From Taklimakanibacter deserti (lineage in GTDB: Bacteria > Pseudomonadota > Alphaproteobacteria > Rhizobiales > Aestuariivirgaceae), in assembly GCA_003574785.1 (NCBI GenBank), contig QORU01000002.1, positions 1 through 64,000 on the forward strand: a DNA stretch of 64,000 bases. The letters run 5' to 3'. Position 1 is the stretch's first letter, and every line of letters starts with the position of its first letter. Below are positions 8,371 through 17,174 of this stretch, piece by piece. The position numbers were made by a program, and so were the translations under genes. The notes under the pieces were generated by a model. It was not told where the DNA came from, made no database searches, and saw only the letters and a list, made by a program, of their open reading frames with translations.

Positions 8371-10581
8371 ATGGTCATCGGGCGGCGTTTCACGATTCCC
8401 AGAGCGGCATTGGGGCGGGTGGCGGCGCTTGCCTTGATGGCAGGCTTCCTCTTCTTGCGCATCTGGGATCCCGTCCCGCTCGAAAACTTCCGGCTGCGGA
8501 CCTTCGACTTCTATCAGATGATTGCGCCGCGCACAGTGACAACACGGCCAGTCGTCATCGTCGATATCGACGAAGCGAGCCTCAAGAAATTAGGACAGTG
8601 GCCGTGGGCCAGAACCCGCCTGGCCGAGCTGCTGCTGCAACTGCAGCGCAGCGGAGCGGTTGCCGTCGGCATGGACGTGATCTTCTCGGAGCCCGACCGG
8701 CTGTCACCTGGCGCGATCGCCGATGCCGTCCTGGAGATCGACGAGGAGACTCGCGACCGGCTGCGCAGCCTGCCGAGCAATGACGAGGTCCTCGCCCGCA
8801 GCTTCGGTTATCTGCGGACGGTCCTGGCGCAATCAGGACAGAACGACCCCACGATCATTCCTGTCGACGATATCGCCCCGGCCATCGCCATAGCCGGACC
8901 GGACCCCGGCCGCTATCTGGTGAACTTCCCGGGATTGCTGGCAAATATCCCCGTGCTCGAGAAAGCCGCCGCCGGGCGCGGGCTTTTCAGCCTCAGGCCC
9001 GATCAGGACGGGATTGTGCGCCAGGTTCCTGTCATCATGGTCGCGGCGGACAAGATCCGGCTTTCCCTCACGCTTGAACTGCTGCGGGTGGCGACCGGCT
9101 CGAGCACTCTTCTCATCCGAGCCGGCGATGGCGGCATGCGCAGCTTCGTCGTCGGCGGCGTCGAGGTGCCGACCGACGGCAATGGCCGGCTCTGGCTGCA
9201 TTTCAGCCCGCACGACCCGGCCAGGTTCGTTTCCGCCGCAGATGTGATCGAGGGCAAGATCGGCGACGGCCAATTGGTCGGCAAGCTCGCTTTGATCGGC
9301 ACCTCTGCAATAGGCCTTCTCGACAACAAAACGACGCCGCTCGACCCGGCCATGCCCGGCGTCGAAGTGCACGCCCAGCTCCTCGAGAACATCCTGACCG
9401 GAGCCCAGTTGAAGCGGCCCTCCTACATGGTCGGCGCCGAGGTCGTCTTGGCGCTCGGCATCGCCATCCTGATCATCGTCCTGGTGCCCTGGCTCGGCGC
9501 CCGCTCGGTGCTGATCATCGGTTTCCTGATCGCCGTCACCCTCTCGCTGGGCTCGTTCTATTTCTTCCGCAGCCGAGGCGTGCTTCTCGATGTGGTCTAT
9601 CCGCTCATCTCGAGCTTCGGCGTATTCTGGACGCTGGTGTTCGTGAACTATTTCAACGAGCAGGCGCAACGGCGCCAGATCCGCAGCGCCTTTGCACAGT
9701 ATCTCTCGCCGGCGCTGGTCGAGCGGCTGGCGCAGCATCCCGAGCAGCTGCAGCTCGGCGGCGAGACCAAGGAGCTCACCATCCTGTTCAGCGACATCAG
9801 GAACTTCACCAGCATCGCTGAAAGCTACAAGACTAATCCGCAAGGCCTGACACAGCTGGTGAACCGGTTGCTGACCCCCTTGTCCAATATCGTCGTCGAG
9901 AACGGCGGCACGATCGACAAATACATGGGCGACAACGTCATGGCCTTCTGGAATGCCCCCTTGGACGATGCCGCACACGCCCAGAATGCCTGCCGCGCCG
10001 CCTGCAGCATGCTCGCGGCCGTCACCAGATTGAACAACGAGCTTCGCGACGCCGCCGTCAAGGACGGAAGCCCGGTCATGCCGATTGCCGTCGGCATCGG
10101 CATCAACACCGGAGAATGCGTCGTCGGGAACATGGGATCGGACATCCGATTCGACTACACCGTGTTGGGCGACAGCGTGAACCTCGCTTCGCGGCTCGAG
10201 GGCCAGACCAAGGCCTATGGCGCTCCCATCATCATCGGTGAACGCACCAATCTGCTGGTGGAAGAGCGGTTCTACACCGTGCCCATCGACATTGTGCGCG
10301 TGAAGGGCAAGGCGATGCCGGAACGGATCTATGCCCTGCTCGCACCGATCGGCGACGGTTTTCAGGATGACGGCCTGAAAACCCGCCTGGAGGAGCTTTT
10401 GAATGCCTATCGGAACAAGGAATGGAGCGCTGTCAGCCGGCTCCTGAAACAGTCCAAGGCCGGACTTGCAAAGTTCGGCCTATCCGGTATCGAAGCGCTC
10501 TATGCACGGCGCGTGCGCCATTTCCGGCGCTCGCCGCCGCCGCAAAACTGGGATGGCGTCTCCGATGCGGCATCGAAATAA
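8371..10581 (+). CDS. CHASE2-domain adenylate/guanylate cyclase
   Basis: A membrane-bound class III nucleotide cyclase of about 736 residues. An N-terminal transmembrane helix is followed by an extracytoplasmic CHASE2 sensor (residues about 30-345, with the VDIDEASL motif), three transmembrane helices (about 350-430) and a cytoplasmic catalytic domain. The metal-binding aspartates are in LFSDIRNFT (about residue 475) and DKYMGDNVM (about 521), and the family motif VLGDSVNLASRLE is intact. It would make cAMP or cGMP in response to an external signal. ATG 8371 was preferred to the TTG at 8362 because of the preceding GGGG. It is divergent from the TIGR03032 gene. Confidence 0.9.
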   Translation: MVIGRRFTIPRAALGRVAALALMAGFLFLRIWDPVPLENFRLRTFDFYQMIAPRTVTTRPVVIVDIDEASLKKLGQWPWARTRLAELLLQLQRSGAVAVGMDVIFSEPDRLSPGAIADAVLEIDEETRDRLRSLPSNDEVLARSFGYLRTVLAQSGQNDPTIIPVDDIAPAIAIAGPDPGRYLVNFPGLLANIPVLEKAAAGRGLFSLRPDQDGIVRQVPVIMVAADKIRLSLTLELLRVATGSSTLLIRAGDGGMRSFVVGGVEVPTDGNGRLWLHFSPHDPARFVSAADVIEGKIGDGQLVGKLALIGTSAIGLLDNKTTPLDPAMPGVEVHAQLLENILTGAQLKRPSYMVGAEVVLALGIAILIIVLVPWLGARSVLIIGFLIAVTLSLGSFYFFRSRGVLLDVVYPLISSFGVFWTLVFVNYFNEQAQRRQIRSAFAQYLSPALVERLAQHPEQLQLGGETKELTILFSDIRNFTSIAESYKTNPQGLTQLVNRLLTPLSNIVVENGGTIDKYMGDNVMAFWNAPLDDAAHAQNACRAACSMLAAVTRLNNELRDAAVKDGSPVMPIAVGIGINTGECVVGNMGSDIRFDYTVLGDSVNLASRLEGQTKAYGAPIIIGERTNLLVEERFYTVPIDIVRVKGKAMPERIYALLAPIGDGFQDDGLKTRLEELLNAYRNKEWSAVSRLLKQSKAGLAKFGLSGIEALYARRVRHFRRSPPPQNWDGVSDAASK

Positions 10582-10602
10582 GTGGACGGCTGCGAACGGA
10601 CA

Positions 10603-11073
10603 TCAGAGTCCGCCCAGCTCTTCATATTCCTTGCTGACCTTGTCGCCCTTCTTGATCGATCTCATTTCGTCGTAATAGCCGTTCCTATCATCCGGCTTCG
10701 TTTCATCGTAATGAACGCTCCACAGTGTGATGGTCTTCGTGCCGACATGCCACCATTTCCAGCAGTCGGTATAGATCTTCGGGTCGCCCTTGGCACTGTT
10801 CTTCATGCAGGCTTCATTATCGGTGACCGACCATTCGCCGGCATAGGTCACGCGTTTCGTGCCTTTTCCGAATACGCCCTTGACCCTCTTCTCCGGCGAA
10901 AAATAGGCCTTCGAACCGTCCCAAACCGCCGAATTGCCGCTATAGATCGCGATCACTTCCTCTGCCGTCATCGGCTTGGCGTTCTTAGGTAGTTTCTTCG
11001 CTTCGGCGGCTTGCGGCAATGCGACAAGTATCGCCAGTGGCATGACAGGCATCAAAGACCACACCCACTTCAT
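10603..11073 (-). CDS. DUF995-type secreted protein
   Basis: A 156-residue protein with a clear signal peptide (hydrophobic core LMPVMPLAILVALP, cleavage near QAAEA). The mature part contains PMTAEEVIAIYSG and a later EKRVKGVF segment, as in the DUF995 family of alphaproteobacteria, whose function is unknown. Two cysteines (ACMKN and TDCWKW) could form a disulfide. The start at 11073 is chosen because GGGAGG lies about nine bases upstream and the signal peptide begins there. It follows the DoxX gene on the same strand with a 59-bp gap, so cotranscription is possible. Confidence 0.8.
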   Translation of the reverse strand: MKWVWSLMPVMPLAILVALPQAAEAKKLPKNAKPMTAEEVIAIYSGNSAVWDGSKAYFSPEKRVKGVFGKGTKRVTYAGEWSVTDNEACMKNSAKGDPKIYTDCWKWWHVGTKTITLWSVHYDETKPDDRNGYYDEMRSIKKGDKVSKEYEELGGL

Positions 11074-11132
11074 CTTCGCCTCCCTTCCTTTCGCCAAACT
11101 CGGTTCAGGATAGAGGGGAATATGACCTAAGA

Positions 11133-11564
11133 TCAATTCCGGCTGCCGATCAGGCTGTGACGCAGAGCGAGCCACAGTCCCGGCCCGTGGACGGCGGCGA
11201 ACAGCAAACCGGCAACGAAGGTGAAGTGATCGATGAAGAAGCCGAACTCGGCCTGGTTTCCCGTCCAATGCGAGGGACCATGGAAGGCAAAGGCGAGGAA
11301 CAGGACGTAAGCTGCCGCCAGCAACGACGCTTCCGTGAAAAAGGCTCCAGTCAGGAAGCAGATGACGAGCGCAATCTCGAAGATGGCAGCGAGCCATGCC
11401 AAAAGCAGGGACAAGGGAAAGCCGGCGGACGCGATATAGGCCGCGGTGCCGTTGATATCGAGGAATTTGAAAACCGCCGCCATGAGGAAGACAGCCGCAA
11501 AAATCAGCCGGCCGATCAGAAGCGCAACGGACTGCCAGGAAGGTGATCCCGTTTCTGTCGTCAT
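11133..11564 (-). CDS. DoxX family membrane protein
   Basis: A 143-residue protein with four predicted membrane helices. It begins with the usual DoxX layout, LLIGRLIFAAVFLMAAVFKFLD, followed by helices around LLAWLAAIFEIALVICFLTG and ASLLAAAYVLFLAFAF. DoxX proteins are small inner-membrane proteins of unclear activity, some linked to redox or sulfur metabolism. Nothing in the sequence fixes its substrate. A GAGGA-type ribosome site precedes the ATG. Confidence 0.85.
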   Translation of the reverse strand: MTTETGSPSWQSVALLIGRLIFAAVFLMAAVFKFLDINGTAAYIASAGFPLSLLLAWLAAIFEIALVICFLTGAFFTEASLLAAAYVLFLAFAFHGPSHWTGNQAEFGFFIDHFTFVAGLLFAAVHGPGLWLALRHSLIGSRN

Positions 11565-11736
11565 TGTTCCTCTCCTAACTTAAGGTCAAGAGCACACCCC
11601 CCAAATGGGGGATGCCGGCTTTTGCCGTTTCTTCTATCGCCATCTCGTGGTCGACAGGAGCCGCGCGCCCGAATCGGGCCTCGGCGGCATTGCCCACGTG
11701 CCGACTATTCCCACGGGTACGGCATTGTGCGCAACT

Positions 11737-11768
11737 GCCCACCGAAGGAGGAAACTCTTTCGGTGGGC
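11737..11768 (-). terminator. Possible hairpin terminator without U-tract
   Basis: A perfect 10-bp stem GCCCACCGAA / TTCGGTGGGC with a 12-base loop lies 23 bases beyond the stop of the minus-strand endonuclease/phosphatase gene. There is no T run on either strand, so termination is only a suggestion. Confidence 0.4.
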
Positions 11769-11791
11769 GGCCCCTCGCCGGCCCGTGAATA

Positions 11792-12595
11792 TCATGCGAG
11801 ATCCAGGAGAAGACCGCAGTGGTCAGAGACTTCGGGCTCCTTGACGACGGCGAACCGGCGCGCCTCGACCTCGGGGCTAACCAGCATGTAGTCAGCGAAA
11901 CGGTCGGCCTTTCGATAGTAGGATGTCCGCGTATCGCGATACCCGTTTGCGGTGACGAGATCGGTCAATCCAATCTCGACGAGCGATCGCAGCGTCGCGC
12001 TCGTCGGGAGCACGTTGAAGTCGCCGCAAAGCACCAGTCCTTCGCCCTTTCGCCTGATCCGGCCGATCAAATTCAGCAGCGCGTTCGCCTGGACCAGTCG
12101 ATGTGGCGTGTCTTCCTTGCCGGTGAGTTCCCGCAGACCGTGCATGTGCATGACCGTGATGGCGCATGACCTTTCATAATCGAAGAGGCGCAGGCCATGG
12201 GCGTTCCTTGAACGTGGATGCTCGCCCCAGCCGGTAGCGGAGAAATCGCCATGGACGAAGTCCTGGATCTGGCCGATCACCGGATAAGCGCGCCGCACGA
12301 AAGTAGCCAAGCCCCATTCCGAGGCAACCTGATGGTCGCCGTCCCAAAGCTCTCCCCGCGCCGCCGGGCAGAAAAAGGCTTGATGCGTCGCGAGCGCTTG
12401 ACTGACATCGCGGAACAGATTGGCTCGCTGCGGCAATTCCATGCCGTGGTCACGATAGACGAGCGACTCCGATAAGGCGGTTGGCGTATGCGTCACTTCC
12501 TGCAGGCACAGGACATCCGGATCGGTCTCTGCAAGATAGGCGATCAATCGATCCCAAAGCCTGCCGCCCCAAGCATTCAGCGACAATATGCGCAT
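11792..12595 (-). CDS. Endonuclease/exonuclease/phosphatase family protein
   Basis: A 267-residue single-domain EEP-fold protein with the family's metal-binding motifs in order: LSLNAWGG near residue 7, LCLQEV near 33, GDFNVLP near 193, and the C-terminal SDHCGLLLDL with the catalytic Asp-His pair. Members hydrolyse phosphodiester bonds in nucleic acids, inositol phosphates or lipids; the substrate here is not evident. No signal peptide is seen, so it is probably cytoplasmic. ATG 12595 is preferred over an upstream TTG because GGAG is suitably placed before it. Confidence 0.85.
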   Translation of the reverse strand: MRILSLNAWGGRLWDRLIAYLAETDPDVLCLQEVTHTPTALSESLVYRDHGMELPQRANLFRDVSQALATHQAFFCPAARGELWDGDHQVASEWGLATFVRRAYPVIGQIQDFVHGDFSATGWGEHPRSRNAHGLRLFDYERSCAITVMHMHGLRELTGKEDTPHRLVQANALLNLIGRIRRKGEGLVLCGDFNVLPTSATLRSLVEIGLTDLVTANGYRDTRTSYYRKADRFADYMLVSPEVEARRFAVVKEPEVSDHCGLLLDLA

Positions 12596-12730
12596 TTTTC
12601 GTTTCTCCGGCGACAATCATGTAACTTTTCAGCAACAGCCGTCATTGAACTTTCTCACCTGAGCCGCAGTTGATTGACGTTGCGAAAGCGGCGCGCGATG
12701 ACGTGATAACTCGCGTTTTGGGGGAATCGA

Positions 12731-13345
12731 ATGATCGAGAGAATACTTTTCGGCAGTGCTGCCATTTTTCTTCTGGGCGCTCAAGCGCAGGCGGCGGATG
12801 TCGTCGAACCTGCGGCCTATGACTGGACCGGACCCTATATCGGCATTCAAGGCGGTTATGCATGGGGCGAGAACGATTTTTAGCGCCGGTACTCCAGGGG
12901 GAGGCAGCCCCACGCTCGCGGCGGACGCGCCGGTCCTCGGTGGAGAAGACGGATCCTTCGATCTCGAGGATTTTGTCGGGGGAGCGCATGCGGGCCGGAA
13001 TTGGTGGATAGCCTGGTCGTGGGCCTCGAGGGCGACATTGAATATGCCGACCTGGATGGCGATACCGATATTGTTGATGATGGCGGAGGTGTAGTCGGCC
13101 GGCACAAGGCGGAGGTCGACTGGCTCGGATCGCTTCGATTGCGTGCCGGCTATGCGTCCAACCACGCCCTCTTCTACGCTACCGGCGGCCTTGCGGCGGG
13201 CGGCGCCAAGCTCATAGCCGACGATGCGGCCGGATCCGAGCTCGTCGATGAGAAGCTCACGAAATGAGGCTGGACGCCGGGCGGCGGTTTTGAATATGCC
13301 TTCAGCGACGAGCTCAGTGCGCGCGTCGGCGGCGATTTGCTGTCG
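12731..13345 (+). pseudogene. Decayed Omp25/Omp31-like outer-membrane barrel gene
   Basis: The first 50 codons encode a good signal peptide and the typical start of Hyphomicrobiales outer-membrane barrels (AADVVEP, then YDWTGPYIGIQGGYAWGE), then stop at 12881. The homology continues in another frame (FSAGTPGGG, DGSFDLEDFVGGAHAGRNW), shifts again near 13000 (VVGLEGDIEYADLDGDTD, LGSLRLRAGYA, YATGGLA), meets an in-frame TGA at 13265, and resumes with GWTPGGGFEYAFSDELSARVG before homology fades. Two frameshifts and a stop argue against a single sequencing error. The first shift is at a T5 run. Confidence 0.85.
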
Positions 13346-13415
13346 GCTTCATCGGCTCTCTTGACCCGCTGCCCTGTTGGGCGGAACCTGGGTCCACAAA
13401 CTGGGAGGGCCTCCC

Positions 13416-14216
13416 ATGACGTCGAGTTTCAACGTCCATAAAGCCTCCGGCTATGAGCAGTTGATGGGCCGCTGGAGCCGCAAGCTTGCTCCCCCGTTCA
13501 TCGCCTTCGCCGGAGTGAAGGCCGGTGAGCGCATTCTCGATGTGGGCTGCGGAACAGGCAGCCTCACCTTTGCGCTTCCCGAAGCGGCGAATATCTCGGA
13601 AGTGGCGGCCATCGACTATTCACCGGTCTTCGTCGAGGAGGCCCAGAGGCGGAATAAAGATCCGCGGATCAGCATCCGGCAGGCGGATGCCTGCGCGCTC
13701 CCCTTTCCGGATAGCCGCTTCGACCGGGCCCTGTCGCTCCTGGTGCTGCATTTCGTTCCCGAGACGTCGAAGGCGGTTGCCGAAATGCGCCGGGTCGTCC
13801 GCTCGGGCGGCGGCGTCGCCGCGGCAGTATGGGATCATCTCGGCGGGATGCCGGCGATGCGCATGGTCCTCGACACCATGGCGCCGCTCGATGAAGCTGC
13901 CGCTCAGTTGCGCAGCCATTACTGCTTTCAGCCGATGATGCGGCCCGGCGAGATGCGCCAGACCTTCATCGCGCAGGGGCTTCGCGATGTCGAGGAGACG
14001 TCGATGCTCATCCGCATGGATTATGCATCGTTTGACGATTTCTGGGCGCCTATTGCCGCGGGCGAAGGACCGCTCGGCAAATATGTGGCGGGACTGGACA
14101 AAGCGCGCCGCGCCAAGGCGGATGAAGCGGTCATGTCAGCCTACGAGGCCGGCCAGCCGGATGGCCCACGTTCCTTTGTGGCCGTCGCTTGGGCCTGTCG
14201 CGGCGCCGTACCGTGA
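13416..14216 (+). CDS. Class I SAM-dependent methyltransferase
   Basis: A 266-residue methyltransferase of the UbiE/Methyltransf_11 type. Motif I is ILDVGCGTGSLTF near residue 41, followed by the acidic IDYSP loop, the QADACALPFPDSRFD motif and a post-motif ALSLLVLHFV segment. Substrate is unknown; close relatives act on small metabolites or lipids. The start at 13416 has GGGAGGG eight bases upstream. It stands alone downstream of the porin relic. Confidence 0.9.
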   Translation: MTSSFNVHKASGYEQLMGRWSRKLAPPFIAFAGVKAGERILDVGCGTGSLTFALPEAANISEVAAIDYSPVFVEEAQRRNKDPRISIRQADACALPFPDSRFDRALSLLVLHFVPETSKAVAEMRRVVRSGGGVAAAVWDHLGGMPAMRMVLDTMAPLDEAAAQLRSHYCFQPMMRPGEMRQTFIAQGLRDVEETSMLIRMDYASFDDFWAPIAAGEGPLGKYVAGLDKARRAKADEAVMSAYEAGQPDGPRSFVAVAWACRGAVP

Positions 14217-14406
14217 GACGTTGCCTGCATGGTGCCGGTTCATTTTGGAACCGGGCGTAGTCATGCCGGCAAGATTAAATTTTATCCGTATGGCCAGAAT
14301 CACATTGCATATTTCCCTTGGGTCATAATAAGGGAGGATGTCGGCATTAGGGGCGCCTCCCTGCTGTCCAGCGCCGGCGCACTTCAATTTGCCAATGGAG
14401 ATAGTT

Positions 14407-15048
14407 ATGAGACTAAAACATCTCGCATGCCTTTTAGTGATTAGCTGTTTCGCAAGCCTGGGCAGCCAGCAAGTGGTTGCCCAGAGCAACGAAGCGCCAG
14501 GTCAGTCGAACAAGACGATTGGTCAGCCGTCAAATGCTTCGCCCACCCCCACTCTCGTGGTCGTGAATGCCGCCGGCGCCAAGCTCGACGGAACGAAGCT
14601 CACTCTTACCGGCGTTCAAAAGAGCTCGATCATCTTTGCCGACAGGCCGACGCGAGCGGCGGGCCATATCCTGACCTCTGAATTCGTCAAGTCATGGGGT
14701 GAAGGCAATGACAGCTTCGCCAAGGATCCGCCCAACGCGACGGTATCGGTCCTCGGCAGCAGCCTGGACAAGAGCAAAGACGCGGTTGTCGAGCTGACCT
14801 CAGCGAAGCTCGATGGCGACAATCTGGTCTTCGACGTCAAAGTCCTCGAAGGCGATCTTGCAGGAGCGAGCGGCCCTGCGTCGTTGTTCATCGACCACTG
14901 GGGATACCATTGGTATCACCACGGCGGATTCTATGCCGGCATGGCCGTTGGCGCTGCGGCGGCATCAGCCTATCCGTATTATCCGCCTCCTTATTATCCG
15001 CCCTACTATCGTCACTGCGGGTATTATCCTTATCCGCCCTGCTACTGA
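14407..15048 (+). CDS. Secreted protein with Tyr/Pro/His-rich tail
   Basis: A 213-residue protein with a signal peptide (MRLKHLACLLVISCFASLGS, cleavage near VVAQS). The middle has a conserved-looking segment (SSIIFADRPTRAAGHI, FVKSWGEG, FAKDPPNATVSVL) found in hypothetical exported proteins of rhizobia; I do not know a function. The C-terminal 45 residues are very rich in Tyr, Pro and His (HWGYHWYHHGG, then a YYPP ladder) after a short hydrophobic AAAASA stretch, suggesting metal or surface binding. GGAG precedes the ATG. Confidence 0.75.
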   Translation: MRLKHLACLLVISCFASLGSQQVVAQSNEAPGQSNKTIGQPSNASPTPTLVVVNAAGAKLDGTKLTLTGVQKSSIIFADRPTRAAGHILTSEFVKSWGEGNDSFAKDPPNATVSVLGSSLDKSKDAVVELTSAKLDGDNLVFDVKVLEGDLAGASGPASLFIDHWGYHWYHHGGFYAGMAVGAAAASAYPYYPPPYYPPYYRHCGYYPYPPCY

Positions 15049-15070
15049 AGCGCTCGCGCCGGCATCGAAG

Positions 15071-15103
15071 GATCTCGTGTCACCATCCGGGTGACACGAG
15101 ATC
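15071..15103. terminator. Perfect 14-bp hairpin between convergent genes
   Basis: GATCTCGTGTCACC and its exact complement are separated by five bases, midway between the plus-strand gene ending at 15048 and the minus-strand gene ending at 15143. It can act as a bidirectional terminator, although no strong T tract follows. Confidence 0.6.
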
Positions 15104-15142
15104 GGACTTGCGAAATGATCCGGTGAACCGCAGGCCCTTTAT

Positions 15143-16747
15143 CTAGTGACGGCGATCGAAGCGTGATGACGGCGGCCACTTCTTCGGCAATCCCGCCGCG
15201 GAGCGTCTTGTCCTTAGACCGGCCCATTGCACGTCTGGCTTCACAAATTGCGGAGCTTCCAAGTGCTGGAGGCAAGCCGTTGCTATCTTGCGCCCGGGGT
15301 TTGCCAGGAAGTCGGCAACAACTTCCGAGCCGCAGGGATCGGAATCTATGACGTCATGCCCAACCCCGCGAAAGACGACAACCTGACTCGATGGCAGAGT
15401 CTTTGCCGCTCGGTAGGCCCAGTCGCTTGGCGTCGCCGCATCGTACTCTCCAGACAGCAGCAGCGCTGGAATTCGGCTTTGCTGCCGTTGCCGTTTGGAC
15501 CTTGCCAATGCTTCCGGCAGCCAAAGCGGACAAATCCAGGAATAATCCACGCTTTCAGACCAACGGGTCCAGTATTCGGCTCGCTTGCCCGACAATCTGG
15601 ACGGTGCAGACTCGGAGCACGTTACCGAAAAGTCCATTCCCTCAAAGATGCCCGTTTGATCGCCCTCATCGTCAAAGATCAACCGGGCAAGTGGACCGTA
15701 GTCGTGCTTGTAGATGCTTTGTATCAGAGGCGGCAGCATCTCGATGTCGTTTCGGTCGTAAAAAGAATCGAACAGTATGTCGAGAAAGTCGACCCCGGAC
15801 ACATAGCGGTAGCGCTCAGGCGCGTTCGCCTCGGGCGAGCTGCGCAAAAGGATTGGCTGTCGGTCCAATTGCCGGACGATTGTTTCCACCGCCTTTCCAA
15901 GATCGCGCATACAGTGCCGATTCAGCCGGCAGTCACGATCGAGAAGCTTCAGCGACCGGGCCAGGTTCGGACCGTCTTCCTTAAGATAATTGATGTCCGG
16001 TGGAAGCACCGAATCCAGGATAGCGGCCGAGATTCCTTCCGGGTGCTTGGCCATCACCTCCAGTGCCACCTTGGTTCCGTACGACGTGCCATACAGCACC
16101 CAGCGTCCTATGCCGAGCTCCTTGCGCAGGTCGTCGATGTCCGCGGCGCTTTCAGAGGTGCTGTACGCAGAAAGGTCGATGCCTCTTGAGGTCAACGCGC
16201 TCCGGCAGGCGAGAACCTTGTCTTTTCGGACTTTGTCCAAGCGCGTGGCATCCGCATCCACGCTCGGCAAGATGCGCTTCCAATCATCGGTCTTGAAAAA
16301 TCCGGAGCAGTCGAGTGCCGGCTTCGACATGCCGACGCCGCGCTGGTCGACGACAACGACTCTGCGCCCGATCATCCATGTTTGCTGACTGATGAACTGC
16401 CACCATCCGTCTATATCCTCGCGTGTGCTGATGCTCGCTGATTGGCCCGGACCGCCGCTCAGGAACACAACCGGTTCATAGCGTTCCCGATCCGGCTGAA
16501 AGACAACGGTGGCAAGGGCAATCTCGGCGCCTGAGCCCTTCCCGCGGTTTTCGGGCACATGGAGCGAACCACATGTCATTTCCCGATCCCGCGGGATATC
16601 GAACCAGCACTTCGTTTTTCGGAAATCCGCCGCCGCAATGTTCGCGGAGTATCCACAGAAAACCAGAAACGCCACGCCGGCCATTATCGTCAAAAGTCCG
16701 TACCGGCGATCGAATGCGAACCGGCAACGGAAGAGTCCTGTCATCAT
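15143..16747 (-). CDS. Exported alpha/beta hydrolase (TAP-like)
   Basis: A 534-residue serine hydrolase of the S33/TAP-like peptidase-esterase group. An N-terminal hydrophobic segment (LLTIMAGVAFLVFCGYSANIAA) is a signal peptide or anchor. The fold begins with the oxyanion motif FLSGGPGQS near residue 97, then the VVVVDQRGVGMS strand, the nucleophile elbow YGTSYGTK (Ser near 222), and the C-terminal LLLSGEYDAATP acid and GVGHDVI histidine. It probably acts in the periplasm on peptides or esters. ATG 16747 follows a GGGGG ribosome site; the next codon is also ATG. Confidence 0.85.
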   Translation of the reverse strand: MMTGLFRCRFAFDRRYGLLTIMAGVAFLVFCGYSANIAAADFRKTKCWFDIPRDREMTCGSLHVPENRGKGSGAEIALATVVFQPDRERYEPVVFLSGGPGQSASISTREDIDGWWQFISQQTWMIGRRVVVVDQRGVGMSKPALDCSGFFKTDDWKRILPSVDADATRLDKVRKDKVLACRSALTSRGIDLSAYSTSESAADIDDLRKELGIGRWVLYGTSYGTKVALEVMAKHPEGISAAILDSVLPPDINYLKEDGPNLARSLKLLDRDCRLNRHCMRDLGKAVETIVRQLDRQPILLRSSPEANAPERYRYVSGVDFLDILFDSFYDRNDIEMLPPLIQSIYKHDYGPLARLIFDDEGDQTGIFEGMDFSVTCSESAPSRLSGKRAEYWTRWSESVDYSWICPLWLPEALARSKRQRQQSRIPALLLSGEYDAATPSDWAYRAAKTLPSSQVVVFRGVGHDVIDSDPCGSEVVADFLANPGRKIATACLQHLEAPQFVKPDVQWAGLRTRRSAAGLPKKWPPSSRFDRRH

Positions 16748-16869
16748 GACTGCAACCCCCAACTACAGGCGCATCTACGCGCGAACCAGGCTGCTCGAAC
16801 TTCCCACCCGGCAAATATTATAGCACCAAAGCAGTCAATGACGTCAGGTCAGATTCAGTTGCCTCTAAA

Positions 16870-16990
16870 TTGACGCTAGGTTAAAATTGTGGCTAGCTGG
16901 TTTTGGCGCGCCAAAAACCCGATCCCCAAGGTCGAAAAGGCGCCCATGAGAGCCCCGGGACCAGTGTTCCGGGGCTTTCGTTTCTTTCGG
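16870..16990 (+). ncRNA. Candidate small RNA with its own promoter and terminator
   Basis: A sigma70-type promoter (TTGACG at 16870, 17-base spacer, CTAGCT at 16893) is followed about six bases later by a 16-bp palindrome TTTTGGCGCGCCAAAA (16901-16916) and by an intrinsic terminator: AGCCCCGGGA / TTCCGGGGCT stem (16951-16960, 16967-16976), six-base loop, then TTCGTTTCTTT. The predicted transcript is about 85 nt (roughly 16904-16987). No plus-strand ORF with a ribosome site lies inside. The promoter-hairpin-terminator order supports a real sRNA; the family is not recognised. Confidence 0.6.
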
Positions 16991-17011
16991 GACCGTGGTG
17001 AGACCGGCCGC

Positions 17012-17170
17012 CTAGGTCGATGCCGGCGGCAACCAGGCATGCGGTGTCGGATTTGGCGGTTCGGGACTTGGCAGTGGATCGTGTGGAGGTGCCGGCCGTG
17101 GCAATGGACCAGGCGGTGTCGGCCCCGGTGGCGCAGGGGTATCTGGTTCGGGAGTGGGAACGGTAGCCAT
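17012..17170 (-). CDS. Small proline-rich protein
   Basis: A 52-residue ORF consisting largely of Pro with Thr, Glu, Asp and His (MATVPTPEPDTPAPPGP, then repeated P-x-P-P). It begins four bases after the stop of the frameshifted SnoaL-like gene on the same strand, with a GAG just before the ATG. Low-complexity proline-rich sequence alone is weak evidence, but the codon-level regularity and tight spacing suggest translation. No function is assigned. Confidence 0.45.
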   Translation of the reverse strand: MATVPTPEPDTPAPPGPTPPGPLPRPAPPHDPLPSPEPPNPTPHAWLPPAST

Positions 17171-17174
17171 GTTC

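Noticed and set aside
11605..11891. Plus-strand short ORFs between DoxX and EEP genes
   Set aside because: No ribosome sites or conserved features; the hairpin at 11737-11768 runs through them.
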